47,552 nucleotides of DNA from Cryomorphaceae bacterium (GCA_021298235.1 JAJTDX010000033.1:1-47552); one strand, 5' to 3'; counted from the first letter of the stretch, positions 9,353 to 18,962 are shown. A program made the numbers and translations. Notes: generated by a model from the sequence alone, not told the origin.

Positions 9353-10646
9353 GATCTGGCTACTCGCAAGACGAGAATTAATCGAACGAATTGGATCAGG
9401 TGGATTTCTTTTCTTAAGTATCGCTGGGCCGATATTAATTCTTTTGTTCGGCTATCTATTATTTACTTACGGAGGCGAGGGAAAGCAACACTGGAACGTT
9501 CTCATCGCAGACCCTACAGGCATTATGGACAATAAAATTCTCGCCAAAGAGGATATGCGTATTTCATATTCATTTGCAGATGGCTATATCGAGATGGAAG
9601 AGTTCCGCGATGCGAAACAATTCCAAAATTTTGATGCATTGGTTGAAATCAATGAAAAAGTGCTTTCGAATAAAACCGCTTTTGTGTTTTTCAGATCAAA
9701 GCCATCTGTTCGAATGCAAACCTCCCTTCAATTTCAGGTTGAGCGACGAATCGAAGAAGTAATGATCAAGCGTTTTACAAAACTCTCCGTGCGAGAATTC
9801 AGAAAAATAAAACAGCCCTTGAACGTAGCCTTCAGGGATGTAAATGATCCCTTTGACGAAGCATCAGATATGCGTGGCTGGGCAGGATTTTTCTTCGGAC
9901 TTGTCATTTTCATCTTCATCTTACTATTTGGGATGACCATTCTCCGCAGTATATCGTCCGAAAAAAGCAACCGGATCGTTGAAGTGCTTCTTTCAACGGT
10001 AAATCCCCGTGAATTGCTGGCAGCTAAAATTATAGGCATCGGACTATCTGCGTTCATTCAATTCGCTATTTGGATAGGCATAACAGGATTGGGTCTTTAT
10101 TTCATGCGGGCATTTGTGGTACCAGACATGTTCGATCCTTCTAATAGTCTTCTTCTGAGAGAATCTGGCAGCCTCGTTGAATACAATGAATATATTGACC
10201 TTGTTTTCAATCGTCTACAACCGGAAATCATTTTACCATTCTTCCTGCTTTTCTTCGTAGGTGGATATCTTTTCTACGGCGCTTTATTCGCAGCTGTGGG
10301 CGCATCGACGGGATCAGAAAATGACGGACAGCAATTTGTAATTCCCATTATTTTATTTTTGAGCTCATCTGTAGTCGCAGCCTATTTCTGTCTTTCGAAT
10401 CCAGAAAGTCAACTGTCAACCTGGGCGCATTACCTTCCCTTTACCTCTCCCGCCTCTGTAATGGTAAGATTGTTTCAAGGCTACGCTCCCGGAGAAGGAT
10501 ACAAAATTTGGGTCTCCCTTTTAATTCTTTATTGCTCTGCCATGCTTGCACTTCTCCTTGCTGCAAGAATTTACAAAAATGGGATTCTTCAATTCGGACA
10601 CCGCCTCAAATTTTCACACATTACGAAATGGTTCTCCCGTTCTTAA
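9345..10646 (+). CDS. ABC-2 family transporter permease (NatB-like)
   Basis: This 433-residue membrane subunit pairs with the ATPase just upstream. It has one transmembrane helix near residues 20-42, then an extracytoplasmic domain of about 130 residues, then five or six helices from about residue 190, including FFFGLVIFIFILLFGMTIL and the family motif EKSNRIVEVLLSTVNPRELLAAK. This topology is typical of NatB and related ABC-2 permeases. It ends 1 nt before the start of the ppx gene, so all three genes probably share a transcript. Confidence 0.9.
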   Translation: MTKIWLLARRELIERIGSGGFLFLSIAGPILILLFGYLLFTYGGEGKQHWNVLIADPTGIMDNKILAKEDMRISYSFADGYIEMEEFRDAKQFQNFDALVEINEKVLSNKTAFVFFRSKPSVRMQTSLQFQVERRIEEVMIKRFTKLSVREFRKIKQPLNVAFRDVNDPFDEASDMRGWAGFFFGLVIFIFILLFGMTILRSISSEKSNRIVEVLLSTVNPRELLAAKIIGIGLSAFIQFAIWIGITGLGLYFMRAFVVPDMFDPSNSLLLRESGSLVEYNEYIDLVFNRLQPEIILPFFLLFFVGGYLFYGALFAAVGASTGSENDGQQFVIPIILFLSSSVVAAYFCLSNPESQLSTWAHYLPFTSPASVMVRLFQGYAPGEGYKIWVSLLILYCSAMLALLLAARIYKNGILQFGHRLKFSHITKWFSRS

Positions 10647-10647
10647 A

Positions 10648-11538
10648 ATGGTCAAGGCAATCATAGATCTCGGTACGAATACATTCAACCTTCTTATAGC
10701 CGAAGTATACGACTCGAAATTTCGCATTCTACATTCTTCCAAAATAGGTGTAGCCTTGGGAATGGGCGGGATCTTAAAGAAGCAAATTTCCGATGATGCC
10801 TTCATGAGAGGGTACAATGCTTTAGCGGAATTCAAAGCTATTTGCAATGAATTTGATGTTCAAGAACTGCGAGCGCTGGGTACATCTGCTTTGAGAGATG
10901 CTAAGAATACGCCTCAATTCACTCAAAAAGTCAAGAACGAGCTTGATTTGAATATTGAAGTAATTGACGGTATAAAAGAAGCTGAATTAATTTACTCCGG
11001 AGTTAAGCTTACCTTTTCCTTTGATCGTCCAGCCATGATCATGGACATAGGAGGCGGAAGTACTGAGTTTATATATGCAAATAAGAATGGAATTGAGTAT
11101 TTGACGAGTTTAAACATTGGCGTTTCCCGCTTGTATCAAGAGATACATACGTCAGATCCACTTACAAAGGAAGACATTAAGCAAATAGAATTCTGGTTGC
11201 AAGAACGCGCCGGTGATTTTTTCACAAACCGTGAGGCAGAACTATTGATTGGTGCCTCCGGAACCTTTGAGACATTCTATGAGCTGATATTCGATACCAT
11301 TTTTGATCCGACACAGGAAAATATAGCATTGTCGCGTGATCAGCTTGAAGATTGTCTCGAAAAGATTATCAGCTCAACACAAAAACAGAGGGATTTGAAC
11401 GATCGAATTATCCCAATCAGAAAAAAAATGGCACCCATATCTGCCGTAAAAACAAGGTGGGTATTGGAACAATTAAACACAAGGGAAATTTTAATTTCCC
11501 CGTATTCACTTAAAGAGGGGGCATTGTTTTCCTTCTAA
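10648..11538 (+). CDS. ppx: Exopolyphosphatase / pppGpp phosphatase family protein
   Basis: This 296-residue protein of the Ppx/GppA family hydrolyses polyphosphate or (p)ppGpp-type tails. The sugar-kinase/Hsp70-like fold is shown by the phosphate-1 loop IDLGTNTFNLLIAE at the N-terminus and the phosphate-2 loop MDIGGGSTEFIY near residue 130. The ATG at 10648 is chosen because it gives the canonical MVKAIIDLG start and lies 1 nt after the permease stop; an upstream start at 10546 would run inside the permease gene. At about 300 residues it is the short form, with only the catalytic core. Its stop overlaps that of the convergent protease gene. Confidence 0.93.
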   Translation: MVKAIIDLGTNTFNLLIAEVYDSKFRILHSSKIGVALGMGGILKKQISDDAFMRGYNALAEFKAICNEFDVQELRALGTSALRDAKNTPQFTQKVKNELDLNIEVIDGIKEAELIYSGVKLTFSFDRPAMIMDIGGGSTEFIYANKNGIEYLTSLNIGVSRLYQEIHTSDPLTKEDIKQIEFWLQERAGDFFTNREAELLIGASGTFETFYELIFDTIFDPTQENIALSRDQLEDCLEKIISSTQKQRDLNDRIIPIRKKMAPISAVKTRWVLEQLNTREILISPYSLKEGALFSF

Positions 11539-12440
11539 CGCCACTTCCAGGAATAAATCTTACCAAAGAGAAACAAAATCAATGGTTGAATAAGAAGTAT
11601 CGTGACAATACTGTCCCAACCAAAGCTTGGTGGTGTGGTATCCAGGAATATTGCATCTGTTTGAAATGCTTGCCAATTGTTCGTTACAATGAGGGCAGAA
11701 AAAATATTATTTGCCGCATGGTATCCCATACTTAATTCCAGCCCATTGTCCTTCCAGGCCATGACTCCAAGAAAAATACCAGTTAAAATGTAATAACTCA
11801 TTGCAATCCAGCCTAAAGCCTTTATTTCCGGATTTGAACCATGCACCAAGCCAAAAAGAATACCTGACATGAGCACTGCTTGCCACGGGCTTCGAGTCAA
11901 TCTATTCAATCCTCTTGGTAGATAATTCCTGAAAATTAGCTCCTCACATGTCGTCTGGATTGGGATAATGAAAATACAGAGTAAGAGTAAAACGAGAAAA
12001 GTAGACGCATTAAAATTCCAACGCAAGTTATCTGAAGAAAAATAGGTGATACCTAAAAAAAATGCAAGTATCCCGAACCAAATCCCGAACGAAGTAAAGA
12101 ACCTACGAACGTCAAAAGTCGTATCAGAAGTAAATATGCTTAAAACCGACCACTTGTGTATTTTGGGCAGTGCAATAATTAGGATTATAAATGTTAGAAT
12201 AAATGGACACAATAGAAAAAAAAGCAAGCTATTCTCCCCCATGAAATTGGCCATTCCATGCAAGTTACCGGATTCAATCAATGAAAGAATTTGCGGGTTA
12301 CCGGACGCATAAATCATCAATGGCAGCTGTCCTAAAATCCCATATGCTAAAAGAACAAGGACGAAGGTAAGCAAATAGGAAGACCATCGTTGATCTCCCC
12401 CGGGTTCCTCGAGAAATCCGGAACGGGAGGTGTTATCCAT
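11535..12440 (-). CDS. CPBP-family intramembrane metalloprotease
   Basis: This 301-residue multi-helix membrane protein belongs to the CPBP (Abi/CAAX protease-like) family. The glutamate motif is [13 protein letters not shown] near residue 165, the first histidine motif is GLVHGSNPE near 198, and the second is HAANN near 241; together they form the expected metal site. About eight hydrophobic segments are visible. It starts within the 3' end of dnaJ, an 8-nt overlap, so it probably belongs to the grpE-dnaJ operon, which hints at a role in membrane protein quality control. Its substrate is unknown. Confidence 0.9.
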   Translation of the reverse strand: MDNTSRSGFLEEPGGDQRWSSYLLTFVLVLLAYGILGQLPLMIYASGNPQILSLIESGNLHGMANFMGENSLLFFLLCPFILTFIILIIALPKIHKWSVLSIFTSDTTFDVRRFFTSFGIWFGILAFFLGITYFSSDNLRWNFNASTFLVLLLLCIFIIPIQTTCEELIFRNYLPRGLNRLTRSPWQAVLMSGILFGLVHGSNPEIKALGWIAMSYYILTGIFLGVMAWKDNGLELSMGYHAANNIFSALIVTNNWQAFQTDAIFLDTTPPSFGWDSIVTILLIQPLILFLFGKIYSWKWR

Positions 12441-13545
12441 TGAACATATCTTTCATTCTGCTGAAAAAATTCTTGTCCTTTTTATCCGGATTAGGCTTGA
12501 AATTTTCGCTTTCTTTTAACTTTTCTAAAAGCTCTCTTTCTTCCTTTGATATTTTTTGGGGTGTCCAAACATTAATATGTACAAACAAATCACCCTGCCC
12601 ATATCTTTGAACATTCGGCAAACCCTTCCCCTTTAAACGAAGAACCTTCCCACTTTGTGTACCGGGATCAATTTTAATTTTGACTTTACCTGTTACGGTC
12701 GGCACCTCAATTGATTCTCCTAAAACAGCATCTACAAAATTCACAAAAGCCTCATAATGTAAATTCTCACCGTCTCTTTTCAATTCAGGATGTTCTTCCT
12801 CCTCGATCTGAATAATCAAATCTCCCGGAATTCCATTGAACGGACCTGCATTTCCTTTGCCGCTCATGCTCAGTTGCATTCCATCTTCAACACCCGCCGG
12901 AATATCAATCTCTATTACTTCTTCTTGACGTTTAAGACCATTGGCATCTGCATCTGCGGGTTTTGAATCAATCATTTTACCGGCTCCCTGACAACTGTGA
13001 CAGGTCGTTTGAGTCTGCATTGCTCCAATGAAGGTTTGTTGAACCCTAGTAATTCTACCAGTGCCATTACACGTCTGACAGTTTTTAAATGTGACGCCCG
13101 TGGCATTGACCATTTTATTGACCTTGATCTTCTTTTTAACACCTTCGGCAACCTCTTCAAGATTGAGCTTGATCCTCACTCGAAGATTTGTTCCTCTCGC
13201 TGCTCTGGCACCTCCTCTGCTTCCTCCAAAAGAACCTCCACCAAAAGCGCTTCCGAAAATATCACCGAACTGGGAAAAGATATCATCCATGTTCATACCT
13301 CCTCCAAAACCGCCCTGTCCCATCCCTGCGTGACCAAATCGGTCATACTGCGCACGCTTGTCTGAATTACTTAAAACCTCATAGGCCTCAGCTGCCTCTT
13401 TGAATTTTTCTTCCGCTGTAGCATCGTCAGGATTTTTGTCCGGATGGTACTTCAATGCAAGTTTTCGGTAAGCTTTTTTTATCTCTCCGTCATCCGCATT
13501 TTTGGAGACACCCAAAACCTCATAATAATCTCTCTTCTGACTCAT
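12433..13545 (-). CDS. dnaJ: Co-chaperone DnaJ (Hsp40), two-motif zinc finger
   Basis: This 370-residue Hsp40 stimulates DnaK. The J domain with its HPD (YHPDKNP near residue 35) is followed by a Gly/Phe-rich stretch, a zinc region, and the C-terminal substrate-binding domains. The zinc region has only two motifs, CQTCNGTG and CHSCQGAG, where most DnaJ proteins have four. The two lost are the first and fourth, which make one complete zinc centre in E. coli DnaJ, so zinc centre II is kept and centre I is gone. I recall the same pattern in Flavobacteriia. grpE ends 18 nt upstream, so the genes form an operon. Confidence 0.96.
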   Translation of the reverse strand: MSQKRDYYEVLGVSKNADDGEIKKAYRKLALKYHPDKNPDDATAEEKFKEAAEAYEVLSNSDKRAQYDRFGHAGMGQGGFGGGMNMDDIFSQFGDIFGSAFGGGSFGGSRGGARAARGTNLRVRIKLNLEEVAEGVKKKIKVNKMVNATGVTFKNCQTCNGTGRITRVQQTFIGAMQTQTTCHSCQGAGKMIDSKPADADANGLKRQEEVIEIDIPAGVEDGMQLSMSGKGNAGPFNGIPGDLIIQIEEEEHPELKRDGENLHYEAFVNFVDAVLGESIEVPTVTGKVKIKIDPGTQSGKVLRLKGKGLPNVQRYGQGDLFVHINVWTPQKISKEERELLEKLKESENFKPNPDKKDKNFFSRMKDMFNG

Positions 13546-13563
13546 CTGTTCCTTTTGATTGAA

Positions 13564-14127
13564 TTATTGTCCCACCACCACTTTTGCAAAGCGAATTACC
13601 TTGTCGTTCAAATAGTATCCTTTTTCCACATCATCGATTACCTTGCCCTTCTCCTCGTCAGTAGGCGCGGGAACATTTGCTATTGCCTCATGCAATTCTG
13701 AATCAAACGCCTCTCCTTTCGAATTCATGACCTGTAAGCCTTTGTTTTCCAAAACTCTTTTAAGTTGCTGATAGATAAGCTGAAACCCTTCTTTAATCGT
13801 CTGAATATCCTCCGCATTTTCATTATTCTGAATAGCACGTTCGAAGTTATCTACCACAGAAAGTAAATCTTTGATCACATCAGAGCTTGCACTGTTTATG
13901 AGATCAATTCTCTCTTTATTAGTTCTTTTTCTGAAATTATCAAACTCAGCATACAGCCTGATAAACCGATCATTTAGTTCAGCAAATTTCTCTTCACATG
14001 TTGGCTCAGAAGTCGGCGGTTCGCCGGATGAAACACCTTCAACCGTTTCTTCTGACTTTTCTTCATTTATCGTAGTATCTTTCAAATCCTCAGCACCCGT
14101 CTCTGCCTGATCTTTGTCCTCTGTCAT
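13564..14127 (-). CDS. grpE: Nucleotide exchange factor GrpE
   Basis: This 187-residue protein releases ADP from DnaK. After an acidic disordered N-terminus comes the long coiled coil (KFAELNDRFIRLYAEFDNFRKRT) and the C-terminal beta domain ending in the conserved NDKVIRFAKVVVGQ. The ATG at 14127 is chosen over an earlier one at 14220 because a perfect -7 box (14154-14161, minus strand) lies between them and because the extra 31 residues have no family match. It is the first gene of the grpE-dnaJ-protease operon. Confidence 0.95.
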   Translation of the reverse strand: MTEDKDQAETGAEDLKDTTINEEKSEETVEGVSSGEPPTSEPTCEEKFAELNDRFIRLYAEFDNFRKRTNKERIDLINSASSDVIKDLLSVVDNFERAIQNNENAEDIQTIKEGFQLIYQQLKRVLENKGLQVMNSKGEAFDSELHEAIANVPAPTDEEKGKVIDDVEKGYYLNDKVIRFAKVVVGQ

Positions 14128-14153
14128 AGTTCTGATTTTTTTGCGCTTTGAGA

Positions 14154-14161
14154 CAAAGATA
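14154..14161 (-). promoter_or_regulatory. grpE -7 promoter box
   Basis: TATCTTTG on the minus strand matches TAnnTTTG exactly, 26 nt before the grpE ATG at 14127. It lies downstream of the alternative ATG at 14220, which it therefore argues against. No TTG -33 element is obvious. Confidence 0.55.
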
Positions 14162-14248
14162 CTGCCAACTTGAAAAATAAGACAGTATGTCAGAAATTTG
14201 AACAAACGAAGGACAATCATGACATTTTGGACCTGTCGAAAATATAGA

Positions 14249-14280
14249 TTTGCTGCTCTCCTCGGTTAGCATTAACTTTG
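14249..14280 (+). promoter_or_regulatory. Promoter of the O-acyltransferase operon
   Basis: TTTG at 14249-14252 and TAACTTTG at 14273-14280 are separated by 20 nt. This is close to the Bacteroidota consensus TTTG-N19-TAnnTTTG and is the best two-box promoter in the window. It lies 16 nt before the TTG start of the first gene of the operon. Confidence 0.7.
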
Positions 14281-14296
14281 CGCTCATTTTTTACTA

Positions 14297-15781
14297 TTGA
14301 AAGAACTACGTCCTTTTCATGTTTTATTGTTTGTTTTGGGTACGCTAATACTGCTACTCCCAGCTGTATATTTTATACCCAAGGACGGACTGAAACTCTT
14401 TGGAATGCCCATTAGATTTTTACCAAAAGAAAATCTATGGACACCATTCAAACAAGAGAAAAAAGATATTTCAAAAATAGTTGCCAAGGTAGATACCTCA
14501 TCTATTGAACAAAAACCCGGTTTGAAGCACACCAATAAGGACGGAGAAATGGGCGCGCCGACGGGAGGTAATCTTTCAGAAGAAAGTGAAACCGAAATCC
14601 AACTAAATGAAGCTGGACGGGCAAGCCTGTTTAAATTTTTTGAGCTTTTAGAATCCGCAGCAGACAGCAGAAAAAAAATTCATATTCTTCATTATGGGGA
14701 TTCGCAAATTGAGGGCGATCGGATGACAGCGTATATACGACAACGTATTCAAAATCAATTTGGAGGAAATGGACCAGGACTGATACCGGCAACCAATGTG
14801 TACAATACTATTACCTTTCAGCAAAGCTACTCCTCAAATTTTAAACGTTACACCTGTTTTGGAGGTTCAAAATTGAAAAACCGAAAATATGGTGCCCTCG
14901 GTACGGCTGCACGTTTTACGCCTGAAATGGACAGCGCAGCGATGTACTCAAAGACAAGCACGGAAGAGGCGTGGATCGAAATTTCTCCAGGAAAATCAGC
15001 TTATTCAAGGGCCAAAGAATACAACAATGTGAAGATGTATTACAATTCCTGTTTCCGACCGTGTGGATTGAAAGTGTACCAAAACGGGAAATTAATTCAC
15101 GAAGATAGTCTGGTCGATGATGGAAAACCTCATGCTGTTGAGCTCTCTTTCGAATCCACTCCGGGAAAATTAAAATATGTTTTCAACTCAACCGTAAGCC
15201 CGACCATCATGGGATTTTCATTAGAGGGAAATTACGGAATACAGGTCAGTAACATAGGAATGCGAGGTTCAAGTGGAACAATCTTTGGTTCGATGGATCA
15301 AAATTTACTTGGAAGAATGTACAGTGAATTAAACACGCAACTTATCATACTTCAATTTGGAGGAAACTCAGTTCCTGCGTTTAAAGACAGTAGCTCTGTG
15401 CGTTATTACGTGAAGTACATAAAAGGACAAATAAATACACTGAAAAAGCTCCGACCATCAGCTGCCATCTTGTTTATTGGTCCTAGTGACATGTCCAGAC
15501 TAGACAATGGGGTTTTTCAAACTTATCCGCTTCTTCCCTATTGTGTCTCTCTACTCAAAAAAACTGTCATGGAGTGCGGGGCAGGTTATTGGGACCTGTT
15601 TGCGGCTATGGGAGGTGTAAATTCTATGCCTTCATGGGTAGAAAAAGGATATGCAGGAAAAGATTATGTTCACTTCAGTAACCGTGGAGCCAGTATTGCT
15701 TCAGAGCTATTTTATGAGGCTTTCGGCGCTGAGTATGCCCGTTGGAAAAAAGGAATAAACCCGAGTAACTCCAAACCATGA
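14297..15781 (+). CDS. Membrane-anchored SGNH/GDSL-type hydrolase or acyltransferase
   Basis: This 494-residue protein has an N-terminal membrane anchor (about residues 8-28) and an exported SGNH domain. Block I is HYGDSQIEGDR with the nucleophilic Ser, the Gly/Asn block is near LQFGGNS, and the Asp-His pair is DYVHFSNRG near the C-terminus. The TTG start follows a strong promoter by 16 nt and gives a signal-anchor; no in-frame ATG precedes the anchor. It overlaps the next gene by 4 nt. By analogy with AlgJ/AlgX and PatB partners of MBOAT proteins, it probably moves or removes acyl groups on an extracytoplasmic glycan. Confidence 0.8.
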   Translation: MKELRPFHVLLFVLGTLILLLPAVYFIPKDGLKLFGMPIRFLPKENLWTPFKQEKKDISKIVAKVDTSSIEQKPGLKHTNKDGEMGAPTGGNLSEESETEIQLNEAGRASLFKFFELLESAADSRKKIHILHYGDSQIEGDRMTAYIRQRIQNQFGGNGPGLIPATNVYNTITFQQSYSSNFKRYTCFGGSKLKNRKYGALGTAARFTPEMDSAAMYSKTSTEEAWIEISPGKSAYSRAKEYNNVKMYYNSCFRPCGLKVYQNGKLIHEDSLVDDGKPHAVELSFESTPGKLKYVFNSTVSPTIMGFSLEGNYGIQVSNIGMRGSSGTIFGSMDQNLLGRMYSELNTQLIILQFGGNSVPAFKDSSSVRYYVKYIKGQINTLKKLRPSAAILFIGPSDMSRLDNGVFQTYPLLPYCVSLLKKTVMECGAGYWDLFAAMGGVNSMPSWVEKGYAGKDYVHFSNRGASIASELFYEAFGAEYARWKKGINPSNSKP

Positions 15782-17073
15782 AAATGATTTTTCCTATGTT
15801 CATGGTCATGACCCTCGCCTTCGGTCAAAAGGACACAACATATCCTACACTTACCAACTACATTCATCCTTCTAACTTTTTAATCGACACCACTGAAACT
15901 AAAAATTATCCATTTATAGACCTTTCAAAAAATCGTTTTCAATTCTTTTCCGACGATTCACCCAATTGGAAATACTTTTTCCGGGAATTTGACGGCATGA
16001 CCTCAAATAAAGACCGCAAATTAAATTTCTACCATCTGGGAGGTTCACATCTGCAAGCTGACATCTACACACATGTCGTAAGGACTTACCTTCAAGGATA
16101 TTGGGAAGAGTTGTGCGGAGAACGCGGACATGTTTTTCCGTTTTCACTCGCAGGAACAAACAACCCTTCGAATTACAAATTCAAATCTTCTAATGCGTGG
16201 AAAGGATACCGCAGCGTTACGAACAGACCTGACGGCATTGAATATGGGTTGAGTGGAATAGTTGCATCTTGCTCAGATTCAATCATTAAATTAAATTTTC
16301 ATTACGACAAAACAACCGTGCGACCTGAATTCAACTCTTTTCGCATCCTACACAACAAAGGGGCTATGCCATATGATATTTTTTTGTTGAATTCAGGAGT
16401 AGGAATTTCGGAAGTATATACGAATGAGACCTACGGATACACAGAGTTCATTCTAAAAAACGATATTGACTCGCTCGCGCTTCAATTTGAGCGAAAGGGC
16501 AAAGGCAAGGATCCGCTGATGATTTATGGAATAACTTTCATGAATAATGAACCAGGCATCTCTTATTCTTCAATTGGTGTGAACGGTGCCTCCTTATCTA
16601 CCTATTTAAAAAACAAAAACTTCGAAGAGCAACTGTGTCTGTATCCTCCTGATTTTTTTGCATTTTCGGTTGGAACAAATGATGCAAATGTTCCCAACGG
16701 TCAATTTGATTCACTGTATTACAGGGACAATCTGGAGCAGATGATTTTAACAGTATATCGATGCAATCCAAATTGTGCCATTCTGCTAACAGTACCCAAT
16801 GATGCATATTACAATAGAAAATATCCGAATGGAAATCTGGAAGCATTAAGAAATATGGTTTTTGAACTTGCCCGGAAATATAAGCTTGCCGTTTGGGATT
16901 TTTACGGAATAATGGGGGAATCCGGCTCTTCTAAAAGATGGCTACAAAGTGGTTTAATGCAATCGGATCTGGTGCATTTTACATACCAGGGGTATCAGTT
17001 GAAAGGAAAATTATTTTTTGATGCCTTCCTCAAGTTTCTTGATCAGATGAGGAATACCGAAAAAATGAAATAG
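15778..17073 (+). CDS. Second exported SGNH-like protein, variant block I
   Basis: This 431-residue protein has a probable signal peptide (residues 1-16, ending near AFG) and an SGNH-like fold. Block I reads HLGGSHLQAD, keeping the Ser but replacing the usual GDS Asp. Block III is SVGTNDAN and the last block is SDLVHFTYQGY with the Asp-x-x-His pair. It starts inside the stop of the previous gene (ATGA), so the two are translationally coupled and may form a heteromeric exported acyl-transfer unit. The variant block I may mean a different activity or a binding role. Confidence 0.75.
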   Translation: MKMIFPMFMVMTLAFGQKDTTYPTLTNYIHPSNFLIDTTETKNYPFIDLSKNRFQFFSDDSPNWKYFFREFDGMTSNKDRKLNFYHLGGSHLQADIYTHVVRTYLQGYWEELCGERGHVFPFSLAGTNNPSNYKFKSSNAWKGYRSVTNRPDGIEYGLSGIVASCSDSIIKLNFHYDKTTVRPEFNSFRILHNKGAMPYDIFLLNSGVGISEVYTNETYGYTEFILKNDIDSLALQFERKGKGKDPLMIYGITFMNNEPGISYSSIGVNGASLSTYLKNKNFEEQLCLYPPDFFAFSVGTNDANVPNGQFDSLYYRDNLEQMILTVYRCNPNCAILLTVPNDAYYNRKYPNGNLEALRNMVFELARKYKLAVWDFYGIMGESGSSKRWLQSGLMQSDLVHFTYQGYQLKGKLFFDAFLKFLDQMRNTEKMK

Positions 17074-17075
17074 TT

Positions 17076-18749
17076 TTGCAGCGAAATTTGGAAAGAATCT
17101 ACGACATATTCAGTTTTGCGCCCACGGACAGGATGGTGTTCAACAGATTGGATTTCTGGCTTTTCTTCCTTGCCTTCATGATTCTGTTTTCTGCACTGCA
17201 CAAAAGACAGCTGGTAAGGAGCATCTTTATTACGGTTGTAAGCTTGTTCTTATACTACAAAACATCCGGACTGTTTGTACTCTTATTGGGCGTATCGATT
17301 ATCGTCAACTTCTTCCTTGGAAAATGGGTATTCAAGGCGGCTGAAGAAAAATCAAAAAAATGGATTATTGCTTTGACGGCAATTTTCAACCTTTTCTTTC
17401 TGGGATTCTTCAAATACGCATACTTTTTTACTGACTCATTTAATACGCTCTTCCAAACCAACTATGAAGCATTCAATTGGTTTGCTCAAATGGGAAATGG
17501 TTTTTTCGGGGAAGGATTCTTTGAAACAAAGATCTTGCTTCCAGCCGGTGTAAGCTTTTTTACATTTCAATCTATTTCCTATGTCGTTGACATCAACCGA
17601 AAGGAAATTCAACCCGTAAAAAACATCTTCGATTACGCTTTTTATGTCACCTATTTCCCACATGTGATTATGGGGCCTATTGTTCGGGCAAGAGATTTCA
17701 TCCCTCAGATCTATCAGCCTTATTCGTTAAACAAAGATCAATTTTCAAATTCTATACTTTTGATAGTCAAAGGATTGATTAAGAAGATTGTCCTCGCTGA
17801 TTATATCGCTGTTCACTTTATCGATAAGGTTGTTGACGCACCGGAGGCATATCCAGGATTTGTAAGTGTCATGGCGATGTGGGGATATTCACTTCAGATT
17901 TATGGTGATTTCTCAGGTTATACGGACATTGCCATCGGAATTTCACGTCTTATGGGGTTTGAATTATTGCCCAACTTTAATTCACCTTACAAGGCGAACA
18001 GTGTGGCTGATTTCTGGCGACGTTGGCATAAATCTCTGGGCGCCTGGTTACGTGATTACCTCTATATTCCGCTAGGAGGCAATCGCCGTGGCGGATGGGG
18101 AACGTACATCGCAACCACTGTTATCTTCGTGTTTCTATTCTTTATTCTCCGTTGGTATGAGCTGATTTGGGTTTATGCTGCCATGATGCTCATATACGTG
18201 ATAGGAGTGCTCATAGTGCCATCCTTCAAAACATTTGTTCACCGCGACCTCAATCTTCTCATTACCATGGTTGTGGGAGGACTCTGGCATGGAGCCAGTC
18301 AGAATTTTGTAATCTGGGGAGCCATGAACGGTTTGGCATTGGTAATCTACAATTACTGGAGAAAAATCAGTCCCTACGAAGAAAAATCCTGGTGGATTGT
18401 GCATTTCTGGAAAATATTCATCACATTCAACTTTATCACGTTCACCAGAATCTGGTTTAGATTAGATCAACCAGGTGAACCAGGTCAAATGCTTTACCAC
18501 ATTTGGAATCATTTCGATTTTTCTTGGACTGTCTTTGTGAAAGTTTTGCAAACATATGCTTCCGTTTTCTGGGTAATACTCTTTGGATTCACTGTTCACT
18601 GGCTACCTGATAAGTGGAAGCTTCGTGCAGAAAAGAGATTTGCAGGATTCCCCATGGCATTACAAGCAGCAGTTGTTGCGATGGTGGTAGTTCTAATGTA
18701 TCAAGCTGTCTCTGACACCTTCAAGCCATTTGTATATTTTCAATTCTAA
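17076..18749 (+). CDS. MBOAT-family membrane O-acyltransferase
   Basis: This 557-residue protein with about ten or more transmembrane segments belongs to the AlgI/DltB/PatA branch. Diagnostic motifs are DFWRRWHKSLGAWLRDYLYIPLGG near residue 315 and the catalytic His in GGLWHGASQNFVIWG near residue 404. It would carry acyl groups from the cytoplasm across the membrane to the SGNH partners. The start is TTG at 17076, 2 nt after the previous stop; ATG at 17133 is possible, but the skipped segment FSFAPTDRMVF resembles the N-terminus of related Bacteroidota MBOAT proteins. The small membrane protein gene begins on its last base. Confidence 0.93.
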   Translation: MQRNLERIYDIFSFAPTDRMVFNRLDFWLFFLAFMILFSALHKRQLVRSIFITVVSLFLYYKTSGLFVLLLGVSIIVNFFLGKWVFKAAEEKSKKWIIALTAIFNLFFLGFFKYAYFFTDSFNTLFQTNYEAFNWFAQMGNGFFGEGFFETKILLPAGVSFFTFQSISYVVDINRKEIQPVKNIFDYAFYVTYFPHVIMGPIVRARDFIPQIYQPYSLNKDQFSNSILLIVKGLIKKIVLADYIAVHFIDKVVDAPEAYPGFVSVMAMWGYSLQIYGDFSGYTDIAIGISRLMGFELLPNFNSPYKANSVADFWRRWHKSLGAWLRDYLYIPLGGNRRGGWGTYIATTVIFVFLFFILRWYELIWVYAAMMLIYVIGVLIVPSFKTFVHRDLNLLITMVVGGLWHGASQNFVIWGAMNGLALVIYNYWRKISPYEEKSWWIVHFWKIFITFNFITFTRIWFRLDQPGEPGQMLYHIWNHFDFSWTVFVKVLQTYASVFWVILFGFTVHWLPDKWKLRAEKRFAGFPMALQAAVVAMVVVLMYQAVSDTFKPFVYFQF

Positions 18750-18958
18750 TGCTTGAATTTCTTTACATACTTGCGTCACTCTTCCTTTGGATTGGTGCTC
18801 CTTTAACTTTTTGGTTGGTTTTCAAATACTACACCAAGGAAAGTTTAACCTATCGACTTGTGTTAGGCAGTGCGCTTTCAACTATTGTATTACTGATCTT
18901 TTATTTCCTGAGATCTCTACTGCTCGCTGAAATCCTTGTGCGCGAAAACATTTTCTGA
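18749..18958 (+). CDS. Small two-helix membrane protein coupled to MBOAT
   Basis: This 69-residue protein has two hydrophobic segments (about residues 4-26 and 38-60) and no recognised domain. Its ATG shares one base with the MBOAT stop (TAATG), which indicates translational coupling and a stoichiometric partner role. Small membrane partners are known in related systems such as DltX in the Dlt pathway, but no sequence motif proves equivalence. It ends 4 nt before the end of the convergent kinase gene. Confidence 0.65.
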   Translation: MLEFLYILASLFLWIGAPLTFWLVFKYYTKESLTYRLVLGSALSTIVLLIFYFLRSLLLAEILVRENIF

Positions 18959-18962
18959 ATGA

